From Methylotenera_A sp040387515 (lineage in GTDB: Bacteria; Pseudomonadota; Gammaproteobacteria; Burkholderiales; Methylophilaceae), in assembly GCA_040387515.1 (NCBI GenBank), contig JAZKDP010000007.1, positions 1-64,000 on the forward strand: a DNA stretch of 64,000 bases, given 5' to 3'. Positions 52,971-62,119 of the stretch are shown in pieces. The stretch's first letter is position 1. Each line of letters opens with the position of its first letter. Both the position numbers and the translations under genes were made by a program. The notes beneath the pieces are model-generated. The model was not told the origin of the DNA. It worked only from the letters and a program-made list of their open reading frames with translations, and did no database searches.

Positions 52971-54608
52971 ATGCACATAAATGACACCCTTCTTAATACA
53001 ATAAAACAATCGAATTTTACGCGATCAATTTTGCTGTTGGCTTTATTGTATCCACAACTGAATGGCGTCTTAATTGCAGCAGAAACTTCACCTGAATGGG
53101 TTTACAGTGTGCGTCCGCACGACACCTTGATTCATTTTGGTGAACGTCATTTAATCAATCCAAATGATTGGCCTATTTTACAAAAATTAAATCGTATAAA
53201 AGATCCTTATCGCATGCCTATCGGCAGCAAAATTCGCGTGCCGCTCCACTTGGTTAAACAAGGCCCTGCCAATGCAGAAGTCGTATCAACTGTAGGCGCT
53301 GCTTTTATCTTAAAAGCTAATCAAACTAAGCAACTAGTCGTTGTCGGGCAACAGCTAAGTCCTGGTAGCGAATTGCAAACGGCAGATAAAAGTAAGCTCA
53401 ATATTCGTTTTGCCGATGGGTCGATAGTGACGATGCAGTCTAAATCGACTTTAAAGTTGGATAGTTTGAGCATGTATAGCGGCGGCGGTATGGTTGATAC
53501 TAAATTGCGCTTGCAACAGGGCAAGGTTGAAGTGGAAGCAAACCCTCAAAAAATGGATGGTAATACCATGCAAATCTTTACGCCGACTGCGGTAGCAGCC
53601 GTGCGCGGCACTGAATTTAGGGTATCGGCAGATGAGCAGCATATTTGGCAGGAAACCTTAGATGGTCAGGTTGCTCTGTCAGCAGCGGGTGAAGAGGTGG
53701 CGGTTACAAAAGGCTATGGTAGTTTGTCTGAAAATGGCCATGCGCCGCAGCCGCCTGTTATGTTGTTGCCCGCACCTGATGTAACGTGGCTACCTGTTAA
53801 GCTGGCGGCATTACCTGTTACTTTTACCATGCCAGCGCAAAAAGATGCAGTTGCCTGGGTTGGTAAAATCTACAAAGAAGCACAATTGAATACTGTACTA
53901 GCTGAGACTGAAAGCAAGACTGGACGTTTAGATTTTGGCGGTATTGATGACGGACAATATTATTTAGAGGTGCGAGCAAAAGATAGCAATGGTTTAGAAG
54001 GCTATGATGCGACGCATCTATTTACGATACACGCAAGTCTTTTGGCGCCAGAGGCTGTTTCACCGCTTCAAGCCGAGGTTGTGAGAGAGCCTAAACCGAC
54101 ATTAAGTTGGTCCGCGGTAAATATGGCAAAAACCTATTTGGTTGAATTGGCTAAAGATGCGGAATTTAAAGACTTATTGCAAACTGAGCAAGTTGGCGTT
54201 AACCAATTTACACCAAAAGAATCCTTGCAAATAGGCCAGTATTTTTGGCGTTTGGCCAGTGCGAACGGTGACGATGTTAGTCCTTATTCTAGTGTGAATC
54301 GGTTTAGTTATAAGCCCGCACCGCCTGCGCCAGACATCAGCCAATTAGTTGCTACAGTTAAAGAAAATAGAGTGTTTATTACAACGGTTAATCCACCAGA
54401 AGGCTTAACTTATGAAGCGATGTTAGACAATGAAATGAATAATCAAATCAACGTTTGGCAAGCAGTTGGCTTAGATGGCTATTTTGATTTCTTGCTACGT
54501 GAGTATGGCAAGCAAACCTTGAGGTTACGTTTGGTTGATGCTGACGGTGCCGCAGGGCCAGAGGCAAAAACAGAGTTCGGTGCTTTGCCGCAATGGCGAT
54601 TCCCTTAA
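52971..54608 (+). CDS. Periplasmic LysM-FecR domain protein with repeat domains
   Basis: A 545-residue exported protein. The ATG at 52971 gives a short N-region and membrane/signal helix (SILLLALLYPQLNGVLIAAE); a start 41 codons earlier overlaps the regulator gene and is rejected. A LysM domain (VRPHDTLIHFGERHLINPNDW) precedes a FecR domain (FADGSIVTMQSKSTLKLDSL, AAVRGTEFRVSADEQ) and two Ig-like repeats in the C-terminal half. FecR-LysM proteins are commonly encoded beside CHASE2 sensors, suggesting a shared envelope-sensing role. Confidence 0.88.
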   Translation: MHINDTLLNTIKQSNFTRSILLLALLYPQLNGVLIAAETSPEWVYSVRPHDTLIHFGERHLINPNDWPILQKLNRIKDPYRMPIGSKIRVPLHLVKQGPANAEVVSTVGAAFILKANQTKQLVVVGQQLSPGSELQTADKSKLNIRFADGSIVTMQSKSTLKLDSLSMYSGGGMVDTKLRLQQGKVEVEANPQKMDGNTMQIFTPTAVAAVRGTEFRVSADEQHIWQETLDGQVALSAAGEEVAVTKGYGSLSENGHAPQPPVMLLPAPDVTWLPVKLAALPVTFTMPAQKDAVAWVGKIYKEAQLNTVLAETESKTGRLDFGGIDDGQYYLEVRAKDSNGLEGYDATHLFTIHASLLAPEAVSPLQAEVVREPKPTLSWSAVNMAKTYLVELAKDAEFKDLLQTEQVGVNQFTPKESLQIGQYFWRLASANGDDVSPYSSVNRFSYKPAPPAPDISQLVATVKENRVFITTVNPPEGLTYEAMLDNEMNNQINVWQAVGLDGYFDFLLREYGKQTLRLRLVDADGAAGPEAKTEFGALPQWRFP

Positions 54609-54638
54609 TTAAGTGAGTATTTTTAGAAAAAACATCAT

Positions 54639-56576
54639 TTGACCCGCATTCGTATTAACGATTATGTATCGACAGCATTGATTTTGCTGTCTTTGGTGGT
54701 GTTAATCCATGTAACTGGCTTATTTTCGCGCGTCGATAATCTCATCTTTGATATAGGTCAAAAATATCATGTAACGCCTGCGCCGGATGACATCGTTATT
54801 GTGGCGATTGATGAAAATAGTTTGTCTGAATTAGGTCGTTGGCCTTGGTCAAGGCAAATTCATGCTGATTTGATTCAGCGTCTTAAACAAGAAAACACGC
54901 TAGCAATTGGCTTGGATATTGTTTTTTCTGAGCCAGATCAATTAAATCCTTCTGCTGATATAGCGCTGGCCGAGTCAATACAGCAGGCCGGTAATATCGT
55001 ATTGCCGGTCTTGCTGGAAACTACGCGGGTGAATGGCCAATTGATTGAAACATTACCATTGCCAGATTTGGCTACAAACGCAGCCGATTTAGGCCGCGTG
55101 CATGCAGTGTTAGATGAAGACGGTATTGCACGTAGTGTGTATTTATTTGAAGGTATTGGCGCCCCCGTTTGGCAGCATTTTTCACAGGCGATATTAAGCG
55201 TTGCGCTTAAACAGCCTTCAAAAAATCAGTTTCAAGCCCAAGTTTCTCAGCAAGATTCAGATGCGAATAATATTTTCTCTTTACAACGGCAACAACAAAA
55301 AAGAGTGAGTTTTAGAGGGCCGCCAGGCCACTTTCCTACTGTTTCATATGCACAGGTTTTAAATGGTGAGTTTGCGAAAGATACTTTTAAAGACAAGATT
55401 GTGCTCATCGGCGCGACTGCATCTGGTATGAATGATTTATTGTCCACGCCTGTATCTGGCTTAGGGCAGCCAATGGCTGGGGTCGAGTTTCATGCCAATG
55501 TGTTGGATTCGATGCGTACCCAAGGGTTGATTGACGTGGTGCCTATGTGGATGAGTCTATTGATTTTAATTGCTTTGGCATTGCTGCCTTTGGTGTGGAT
55601 GCCAAAATTATCTGCGTTAAGAGGGTTGATTTCAACATTGCTATATTTTGTGTTGATTGGCTTGCTGGCGGCCATATTGCCTAGCGTATTGAGTATCTGG
55701 ATTCCGCCATCTGCTGCACTATTACCCGTATTGATTTCTTATCCGGTATGGAGTTGGCGTAAATTGGAGGCGGCTCAACGTTATTTAGATCAGGAGTTAG
55801 CCTATTTGAAAAGTTTGATCCTTAAACCAGATGCAAAAGACCATGCTACCCATAGTTATGACAGTTTTGATGATCGCATTGAGCAAGTGCGCGCGGCGGG
55901 ACAACAATTACGATTTTTACAGAATGACCGCAAAGAGGTACTGGCTTTTATCTCACATGACTTACGCGCGCCATTGGCGAGTGCCATGATGGTGCTAGAA
56001 GAGCATCAGCAGCTTAAATCGAGGTTGTATGCGCCGTTATCGCAAGCATTAAATTTGGCGGAAGACTTTTTACAGGCTTCGCGTGCTGAAATGAGCAATC
56101 GTGCTGATTTTAAAGAGTTGGATTTTGCGGGTATTACACATCAGGCGGTGGATGATGCTTATGAAAGTGCGCTTAAGAAAAACATCACGCTCGAAAGAGA
56201 AATTGTAGATGGCTTGGTGTGGGTGAATGGCAATTTTGGGTTGCTACAGAGAGCGATTTTGAATTTGGTATTGAACGCTATTAAGTTTGCGCCCGAGCAC
56301 TCCACGGTGTTAATCCGGCTAACTTATGCCAATCAACAAGCGGTGGTGAGCGTGGTGGATTATGGTGCCGGTATTTCACTGGATGAGCAGAAGCAATTGT
56401 TTAAACGATTTAGCCGATTAAAAGGCGGAAACGCCGCACCGGATGGCGCTGGTTTAGGCTTGTATTTTGTGCATACAGTGGCAGAAAAACATCTTGGCAG
56501 CGTTGATGTGGAAAGTGAACTTGGACAAAAAACCAGTTTTAATTTGCGATTGCCTGTGCTGAGTTTTCAGCATTAA
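54639..56576 (+). CDS. CHASE2-domain sensor histidine kinase
   Basis: A 645-residue kinase. Helix 1 (about 9-28) is followed by a periplasmic CHASE2 domain (about 30-290; DIVIVAIDENSLSELGRWPWSR), then three closely spaced helices (about 300-370). The cytoplasmic part has a His box (VLAFISHDLRAPLASAMM) and an ATPase domain with NLVLNAIKFAPEH, DYGAGIS and GAGLGLYFVH. The likely partner is the response regulator at 52219. The start is a TTG at 54639 and is uncertain. Confidence 0.9.
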   Translation: MTRIRINDYVSTALILLSLVVLIHVTGLFSRVDNLIFDIGQKYHVTPAPDDIVIVAIDENSLSELGRWPWSRQIHADLIQRLKQENTLAIGLDIVFSEPDQLNPSADIALAESIQQAGNIVLPVLLETTRVNGQLIETLPLPDLATNAADLGRVHAVLDEDGIARSVYLFEGIGAPVWQHFSQAILSVALKQPSKNQFQAQVSQQDSDANNIFSLQRQQQKRVSFRGPPGHFPTVSYAQVLNGEFAKDTFKDKIVLIGATASGMNDLLSTPVSGLGQPMAGVEFHANVLDSMRTQGLIDVVPMWMSLLILIALALLPLVWMPKLSALRGLISTLLYFVLIGLLAAILPSVLSIWIPPSAALLPVLISYPVWSWRKLEAAQRYLDQELAYLKSLILKPDAKDHATHSYDSFDDRIEQVRAAGQQLRFLQNDRKEVLAFISHDLRAPLASAMMVLEEHQQLKSRLYAPLSQALNLAEDFLQASRAEMSNRADFKELDFAGITHQAVDDAYESALKKNITLEREIVDGLVWVNGNFGLLQRAILNLVLNAIKFAPEHSTVLIRLTYANQQAVVSVVDYGAGISLDEQKQLFKRFSRLKGGNAAPDGAGLGLYFVHTVAEKHLGSVDVESELGQKTSFNLRLPVLSFQH

Positions 56577-57429
56577 ATAGCGACATGTTGAGCAGTTTTT
56601 TTGCAATATATAAATCATTGTCAGCGGCTGCAATCCAGTCATCTACGTTGTCGTATGGGCTGCATTCCGCAAGGCCATAATGAAATGAGCTGTGAAATTT
56701 GATTTGGTTGTTTGTCGTATGTTGAAAGTTTTCTGAAATTTTTTGGATCCTTTCCAGCATTAATTTAGCTTCTATTTGATTAGTATTAGGCATTAAAACT
56801 AACCATTCATCTCCACCATAGCGAAATAACTTATCGCCAAAACGCAGATTATTTTGAATCACTAATGCGGTATTCATCAGCACTTTATCGCCGACATTAT
56901 GACCCCACTCATCATTGATTTTTTTAAACTTATCTTGATCGATCAATGCGATAGTACAAGCGTGTTGATGGCGTTTATTGTGATTGAGTTCTAGCAGTAG
57001 ATTGGATTTAAGCGTTAATCGTGTCAATGCACCTGTCAGAGGGTCACGCATCGTAAAGTCACGCCACAACTCTTGATTCAACTCTTTTGATTCCTGCATA
57101 AACAAATGTGCTTGCTGTTGAAACAGATTCAGTTGGTCGAAAATAGATAGGCCAGAAAGCGGATGATGGGCTTTAACTGTATCATCCCAAGAGTGTTCTA
57201 AACGTTGTTTTATGGTTACAAAACTGGCGTGTAGGTTTTCTGGCAGGTTTAAATCACTTGGGGTTAATGCATCAAATTGATACAAATCGCACAGCTGGGG
57301 TGAGTTTTCGCCGGTTAAAATGCTGCGCATTTTGGTGATTAACCATTGATGGCGCATTAATATCCACGTGTTAGTCGCCGATAATAAATTCATTGTGTTG
57401 CTAGCAATGTCTTCTTCTGAATAATTCAT
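56539..57429 (-). CDS. Diguanylate cyclase (GGDEF), with CZB-like N-terminal region
   Basis: A 296-residue cytoplasmic protein. The C-terminal GGDEF domain has RDPLTGALTRLTL, IDQDKFKKINDEWGHNVGD and an active-site RYGGDEW, where the usual Phe is Trp; no product-inhibition RxxD site is clear. The N-terminal 130 residues (MRHQWLITKMRSIL, LCDLYQFDAL, LHASFVTIKQ) weakly recall the zinc-binding CZB domain of E. coli DgcZ, with one zinc His apparently missing. Its end overlaps the end of the kinase gene by 38 bases, tail to tail. Confidence 0.85.
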   Translation of the reverse strand: MNYSEEDIASNTMNLLSATNTWILMRHQWLITKMRSILTGENSPQLCDLYQFDALTPSDLNLPENLHASFVTIKQRLEHSWDDTVKAHHPLSGLSIFDQLNLFQQQAHLFMQESKELNQELWRDFTMRDPLTGALTRLTLKSNLLLELNHNKRHQHACTIALIDQDKFKKINDEWGHNVGDKVLMNTALVIQNNLRFGDKLFRYGGDEWLVLMPNTNQIEAKLMLERIQKISENFQHTTNNQIKFHSSFHYGLAECSPYDNVDDWIAAADNDLYIAKKLLNMSLFNAENSAQAIAN

Positions 57430-57584
57430 TCTGCGCTAAATTATGATGTAGTCCCGTATGCTAGTGAATTTTAACTGCAGCGCTTATCAATGCAAGATGT
57501 TTAACATTAATTAACATTGTGACTAAGGCTTGGCTGTAGGCAAAATTTAGCGTGGCGTTCAATCACTATGAATTTATTTTGAGC

Positions 57585-57590
57585 TATAAT
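57585..57590 (+). promoter_or_regulatory. -10 box of a probable housekeeping promoter for tal
   Basis: TATAAT, 77 bases before the tal start; no good -35 is visible at 17 bases. Inferred. Confidence 0.35.
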
Positions 57591-57667
57591 GCTAAGTTAA
57601 GTTTTCGTTGAATTTTACAAACCATGCGTGACTCAAAAATTGGGTGCAAGCAAATTAGGAGGAAATA

Positions 57668-58618
57668 ATGGCAAATCTATTAGATCAATTAAAAAGCATG
57701 ACCACAATCGTAGCCGATACAGGCGACGTAGAGGCGATTAAAAGCGTAAAACCAGTGGATGCAACAACTAACCCTTCATTGCTGCTTAAAGCCAGTACTT
57801 TGCCGCAATATGCGCATTTGATCGAAGAATCAATTGCTTTTGCTAAAGCACAAGGCGGAAGCAAAGAAGTGCAAGTTGAAAACGCAGCGGACAAATTAGC
57901 CGTGTTGATCGGTATCGAAATTTCTAAAGTAGTTCCAGGTCGTATCTCTACAGAAGTGGACGCACGTCTATCTTTCAATGTAGAAAAAATGGTCGCTAAA
58001 GGCCGTAAATTGATTCAATTTTACCAAGAAGCAGGCGTTGGTAAAGACCGCGTGTTGATTAAATTAGCATCAACATGGGAAGGCATTAAAGCCGGCGAGA
58101 TTCTTGAAAAAGAAGGCATCCAATGTAACCTTACATTGCTATTCGGTTTCGGCCAAGCACGTGCATGTGCTGAAGCTGGCGTATTCTTAATTTCTCCATT
58201 CGTTGGCCGTATCTTAGATTGGTACAAAGCTAAAACTGGTGAAACATACACACAAGAAACAGACCCAGGCGTGGTTTCTGTACGTGCGATTTATGCATAT
58301 TACAAAGAGCATGGCTACAAAACAGTGGTAATGGGTGCTTCATTCCGTAACGTTGGCGAATTAATCGCGCTTGCAGGTTGTGATCGTTTAACTGTTTCAC
58401 CAAACTTATTACAGGATTTAGCTGCAACAGAAGGCACATTGACACGCGTGTTAACTGACGGCGGTGCTAAAAAATCACCAGGCGCTAAATTAACTGAAGA
58501 AGAGTTCCGTTTCCAATTGAATGAAGATGCAATGGCAACTGAAAAATTGGCTGAAGGCATTCGTGGTTTCGTTGTAGACCAAAACAAACTGGAAGCGGCA
58601 TTAAGCGCAAAACTATAG
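57668..58618 (+). CDS. tal: Transaldolase
   Basis: A 316-residue class I transaldolase used in the rearrangement part of the ribulose monophosphate cycle. The signature DATTNPSLLLKA and the Schiff-base Lys region VLIKLASTWEGIKAGEIL are present, followed by CNLTLLFGFGQARACAEAG. AGGAGG lies upstream of the ATG, a strong ribosome-binding site, fitting high expression. Its neighbours hps and hpi work in the same cycle. Confidence 0.96.
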   Translation: MANLLDQLKSMTTIVADTGDVEAIKSVKPVDATTNPSLLLKASTLPQYAHLIEESIAFAKAQGGSKEVQVENAADKLAVLIGIEISKVVPGRISTEVDARLSFNVEKMVAKGRKLIQFYQEAGVGKDRVLIKLASTWEGIKAGEILEKEGIQCNLTLLFGFGQARACAEAGVFLISPFVGRILDWYKAKTGETYTQETDPGVVSVRAIYAYYKEHGYKTVVMGASFRNVGELIALAGCDRLTVSPNLLQDLAATEGTLTRVLTDGGAKKSPGAKLTEEEFRFQLNEDAMATEKLAEGIRGFVVDQNKLEAALSAKL

Positions 58619-58710
58619 TTTTTTAAATGTTAAGTCGCTTATTTAATAATTTGAGTTGCACGGGTGATGTCACGAAACTGTAACTTAGTTGTAATAACGA
58701 TGGTTTAACA

Positions 58711-58739
58711 TTGACAACCATGGGCTAGACGCATAATAT
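58711..58739 (+). promoter_or_regulatory. Sigma-70-type promoter of hps
   Basis: TTGACA (58711-58716) and TAATAT (58734-58739), 17 bases apart. The -10 lies inside an inverted repeat. The 200-base leader to the start at 58939 has no other clear feature. Confidence 0.65.
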
Positions 58740-58750
58740 AATGCGTCCAG
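58725..58750 (+). promoter_or_regulatory. Operator-like inverted repeat over the hps -10 box
   Basis: CTAGACGCAT (58725-58734) and ATGCGTCCAG (58741-58750) are complementary except for one pair and enclose AATATA. A repressor bound here would block RNA polymerase. The regulator is unknown. Confidence 0.6.
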
Positions 58751-58938
58751 CTTAAAATTCACTAAACGCTAGACAGTAGTTAGTCTGCAAGCACTTAAAA
58801 ACAAACATTTTGTGCTAAAAATTTAGTGGTAAGAAAGCAGTATCTTTTTTGTAACATCATCTTCACGGTGATTGGTTTTTAAATTAATTATTGTGAAAAT
58901 TTAGTTACTAATAATAATTTTCAATCGGAGAGTACACC

Positions 58939-59571
58939 ATGGCTTTAACCCAAATGGCATTAGATTCATTAGATTTTGACGCAACTGTTGCATTAGCAAC
59001 TCAAGTTGCTCCACACGTAGATATCTTAGAAATCGGTACACCTTGCATCAAGCACAACGGTATCAAATTGCTTGAAGTTTTACGCGCTAAATTCCCAAAC
59101 AACAAAATTTTAGTTGACTTGAAAACAGCTGATGCTGGTTTCTACGAAGCTGAGCCATTCTTCAAAGCTGGTGCAGACATCGTTACTGTATTAGGTATTT
59201 CTGATATCGGTACAATCAAAGGTGTAATCGACGTTGCTAACAAATACGGCAAAAAAGCACAAGTTGACTTGATCAACGTTGCTGATAAAGCTGCTGTTAC
59301 TAAAGCAGTTGCTGCTGCTGGCGCGCACATCATTGGTGTTCACACTGGTTTAGATCAACAAGCTGCTGGCCAAACTCCTTTTGCTGACTTAGCATTAGTT
59401 GCTGGTTTGAACTTAGGCGTTGAAATCTCAGTTGCTGGTGGCGTTAAAGCTGCAACAGCTGCTCAAGTGCGTGACGCTGGTGCAACGATTATTGTTGCTG
59501 GTGCTGCTATCTACGGCGCTGCTGATCCTGCTGCTTCTGCTGCTGAAATCACAGCTATTGCTCACGCTTAA
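58939..59571 (+). CDS. hps: 3-hexulose-6-phosphate synthase
   Basis: A 210-residue TIM-barrel enzyme joining formaldehyde to ribulose 5-phosphate. Family residues are seen in ILEIGTPCIKHNG, ILVDLKTADAG and VHTGLDQQAAGQTPF. Codon use is strongly skewed (GCT Ala, GTT Val), as expected for one of the most highly expressed proteins of a methylotroph. GGAG precedes the ATG. A terminator at 59623 separates it from the isomerase gene. Confidence 0.97.
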   Translation: MALTQMALDSLDFDATVALATQVAPHVDILEIGTPCIKHNGIKLLEVLRAKFPNNKILVDLKTADAGFYEAEPFFKAGADIVTVLGISDIGTIKGVIDVANKYGKKAQVDLINVADKAAVTKAVAAAGAHIIGVHTGLDQQAAGQTPFADLALVAGLNLGVEISVAGGVKAATAAQVRDAGATIIVAGAAIYGAADPAASAAEITAIAHA

Positions 59572-59622
59572 GTTAAACTATTTCAATAAGCAATTATTGA
59601 GTTAACTTAGTGTAAGTAAAAT

Positions 59623-59657
59623 AAAAATCCCGACCCAGTAATGTGTCGGGATTTTTT
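59623..59657 (+). terminator. Terminator between hps and hpi
   Basis: AAAAATCCCGAC / GTCGGGATTTTT stem with a 10-base loop and a T run. It implies that hps is made in excess of the isomerase, or that read-through sets the ratio. Confidence 0.92.
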
Positions 59658-59711
59658 ATGCAGTAATAGGCATGAAATTGACTTAAAAAGACATTTAAAA
59701 AAGGATACAAA

Positions 59712-60248
59712 ATGGATAATCAAAAACTCATTTTAGATAAATTAACTGGTATTTTAGCGGTAACAGATAATGCTAAAGCAGCAGAGTTATTAAAACTAGT
59801 TGATCAAGCTGGCCGTACATTTATTGGCGGTGCAGGTCGTTCGCTATTAGTTTCACGATTTTTTGCCATGCGTTTGGTTCACTCTGGCTACAACGTGAGC
59901 ATGATTGGCGAAGTGGTTACACCAGCGATCAAAGCGGGTGATTTGTTGCTATTGGTTTCAGGCTCAGGCGGAACGGAAACTTTATTACCATTTGTGAAAA
60001 AAGCAAAATCTGTTGGTGCAAAACTGGTTGTTATTTCAATGAAGAAAACTTCTGCAATGGCAGACGTTGCTGATTTAGTGATTCAAATCGGTCAAGATGA
60101 TAGCTTCCCATTAACAAAAGCAATGCCAATGGGTTCACAGTTTGAATTATCAACGTTGATTTTCTTGGAAGCCGCGATTGCAGATTTGATTGCTGCAAAA
60201 GGTTTAACTGAAGAAGGAATGCGCGCCATTCATGCTAACTTAGAATAA
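59712..60248 (+). CDS. hpi: 6-phospho-3-hexuloisomerase
   Basis: A 178-residue SIS-domain isomerase converting hexulose 6-phosphate to fructose 6-phosphate. The SIS motifs FIGGAGRSLLVSRFFAMRL, LLLLVSGSGGTETLLPFVKKAK and MPMGSQFELSTLIFLEA are typical. AAAGGA precedes the ATG. With hps it fixes formaldehyde into central metabolism. Confidence 0.96.
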   Translation: MDNQKLILDKLTGILAVTDNAKAAELLKLVDQAGRTFIGGAGRSLLVSRFFAMRLVHSGYNVSMIGEVVTPAIKAGDLLLLVSGSGGTETLLPFVKKAKSVGAKLVVISMKKTSAMADVADLVIQIGQDDSFPLTKAMPMGSQFELSTLIFLEAAIADLIAAKGLTEEGMRAIHANLE

Positions 60249-60287
60249 ATGTTTAAGCTTATAAATTAGTTTAGTATTTCAATAAAG

Positions 60288-60314
60288 AAAACCCGAGCTT
60301 GCTCGGGTTTTTTG
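60288..60314 (+). terminator. Terminator after hpi
   Basis: AAAACCCGAGC, TT loop, GCTCGGGTTTT and more Ts, between hpi and the convergent HisA-like gene. Confidence 0.92.
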
Positions 60315-60353
60315 TTTGTAAATATTCTGTTTGTAATTATAGGTTTACTAAAT

Positions 60354-61067
60354 TTAAGCTTCAAAAAGTTGTATATCTGTTTTGCTTAATTTGCCCGAAT
60401 GCAGCGCAGTTGCCACTAATACACCTGTAATACCGAGCTTATTTAATTGTTCAATATCGTTAATATCTCTTACGCCGCCAGCAGCATATAATTTAGAAGG
60501 TCTTTTTCTGCCTTGATTCAATTTGATTAAAGTCTGCAGTCGTTTTAAATCAATCCCTTGCCTGCTACCAACGGCATTTAATGTCATGCATATCGTGCTG
60601 TCTGGCCAAAAGCGTGCGGATTCATGCAAATCGTTAATACCTAGTGGGCTGGTCGCAGCGTAATCCAAGGATAATATATATTGACCTTCACAAGCATCGC
60701 TAATCGCACGATAGTCTTGCAAGTTGGCAATATTTTCACTTCCTACCACCGATTTAATTTGTCTGGTTTTGTATAGCGCACAAGCGCTTGCCTGGCAAAT
60801 ACCAGAATCGAGCCAAATAGTGAGTTGAGGATAGGTTTTGCTAATGAGTTCGATTAATTCAGTATGGCCGCCAACGCCTAAAATTGCATCTAAATCTGCA
60901 ATGTACAGCGTTTGAAATGGGTATAATTTGAGTAATGCTGCAACAATGGCTAAAGGTGAACTGCCATTGCACAAACTGGATTGGATTGGCTGATATTGAC
61001 TGCGCAATCCGAATTTAGCATGCACAACTTGGCCTTGCATTAAATCAATCACGGGAATAACTTGCAA
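60354..61067 (-). CDS. HisA-like protein of the H4MPT island
   Basis: A 237-residue TIM barrel related to HisA (IPVIDLMQGQVVHAKFG, LYIADLDAILG, YAAGGVRDINDIEQL). It lacks the full HisA context and is the archaeal-type paralogue that accompanies H4MPT-linked C1 pathways; its reaction is not established. It diverges from the ATP-grasp gene, with 56 bases between the starts, suggesting a shared control region. Confidence 0.85.
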   Translation of the reverse strand: MQVIPVIDLMQGQVVHAKFGLRSQYQPIQSSLCNGSSPLAIVAALLKLYPFQTLYIADLDAILGVGGHTELIELISKTYPQLTIWLDSGICQASACALYKTRQIKSVVGSENIANLQDYRAISDACEGQYILSLDYAATSPLGINDLHESARFWPDSTICMTLNAVGSRQGIDLKRLQTLIKLNQGRKRPSKLYAAGGVRDINDIEQLNKLGITGVLVATALHSGKLSKTDIQLFEA

Positions 61068-61123
61068 AGCTCGCCTTTTAACTTTTTAGGTCATTCATTT
61101 TAGAACATTTGCCTGTTAGACCT

Positions 61124-62119
61124 ATGCTTATTAAAAAAATATTTTTATGCGAATTTGTCACTGCAGGTGGCTTTAGCCACGTAGATATTCCCGCTGGTTT
61201 GCTGGCGGAAGCGGCATTGATGCGAAATGCATTGTTGCGCGATTTATCCAGTTTGCCTTATACAATTAGTACAACGGTAGACACACGTTTAGAAGCGCCA
61301 AAACATTGCCATGCATGTGTGACGATAGATGCAAATGAAGGCGCATGGGAAGTTTGGGCAGATCAAATGCAATTAGCAGACGCGGTTTGGGTAATTGCGC
61401 CAGAAACAGACGATCTACTACAAAAACTAACAGAATTGGCAGTGCAACAAGGCAAGCTGCTATTGGGCTGTGGCATTAGTGCTATTAAGATTAGCAGTGA
61501 AAAGTTAGCGACTTATTTTATGCTGCAACAGGCTGGTATTAGAACGATTCCTACTTATACGATTAAAAATTGGCCCAAGACAGTAGGGCAATGGTTGGCA
61601 AAACCGAATAACGGCGCAGGTTGTGATGAAACCGTATTGTTTGATGATGCAGATGGTTTGCTGCGTTGGTTAGAGCAAAATAATAAAACTCAAAGCCATG
61701 TGGTGCAACCTTACCAACAGGGTGTTCCGGCTAGTATTTCATGCGTCATGCATCAGGGGCGTGCGCAAGTGTTAAGCTGCAATAAGCAAATAATCATGAT
61801 GAAAAATAATCACTTAAGCTATGCGGGCAGCCAAGTGAATGGCATGCGCCATCTTTGGCCTGAGTTTGAATTAGAGGCGCAAAAAATCGCTGAAATATGC
61901 ACAGATTTAAATGGTTACGTAGGGATTGATGTGATTGTAGATACGCAAAACGATAACCAAATAACGGTCGTGGAAATCAATCCGCGCTTAACAACCAGCT
62001 ACAGTGGTTTAGCAGAAGCGACGGGTGAAAATCCAGCGGAGTTGATTGTGAATACTTTAACGCAGCCAGCTTTTATTTGGCCGAAATTGCAACGTAATAT
62101 TGTGAATATACATGTCTAA
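61124..62119 (+). CDS. ATP-grasp ligase, probable tyramine-glutamate ligase type
   Basis: A 331-residue ATP-grasp protein. The ATG at 61124 begins MLIKKIFLCEFVTAGG, typical of the ATP-grasp family in H4MPT/methylofuran islands; a TTG five codons earlier is possible. Motifs are WLAKPNNGAGCDET, SISCVMHQGRAQVLSCNKQI and VVEINPRLTTSYSGL. The related archaeal MfnD joins glutamate to tyramine for methanofuran; that role here is inferred. Its stop overlaps the start of the next gene by 8 bases. Confidence 0.83.
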   Translation: MLIKKIFLCEFVTAGGFSHVDIPAGLLAEAALMRNALLRDLSSLPYTISTTVDTRLEAPKHCHACVTIDANEGAWEVWADQMQLADAVWVIAPETDDLLQKLTELAVQQGKLLLGCGISAIKISSEKLATYFMLQQAGIRTIPTYTIKNWPKTVGQWLAKPNNGAGCDETVLFDDADGLLRWLEQNNKTQSHVVQPYQQGVPASISCVMHQGRAQVLSCNKQIIMMKNNHLSYAGSQVNGMRHLWPEFELEAQKIAEICTDLNGYVGIDVIVDTQNDNQITVVEINPRLTTSYSGLAEATGENPAELIVNTLTQPAFIWPKLQRNIVNIHV

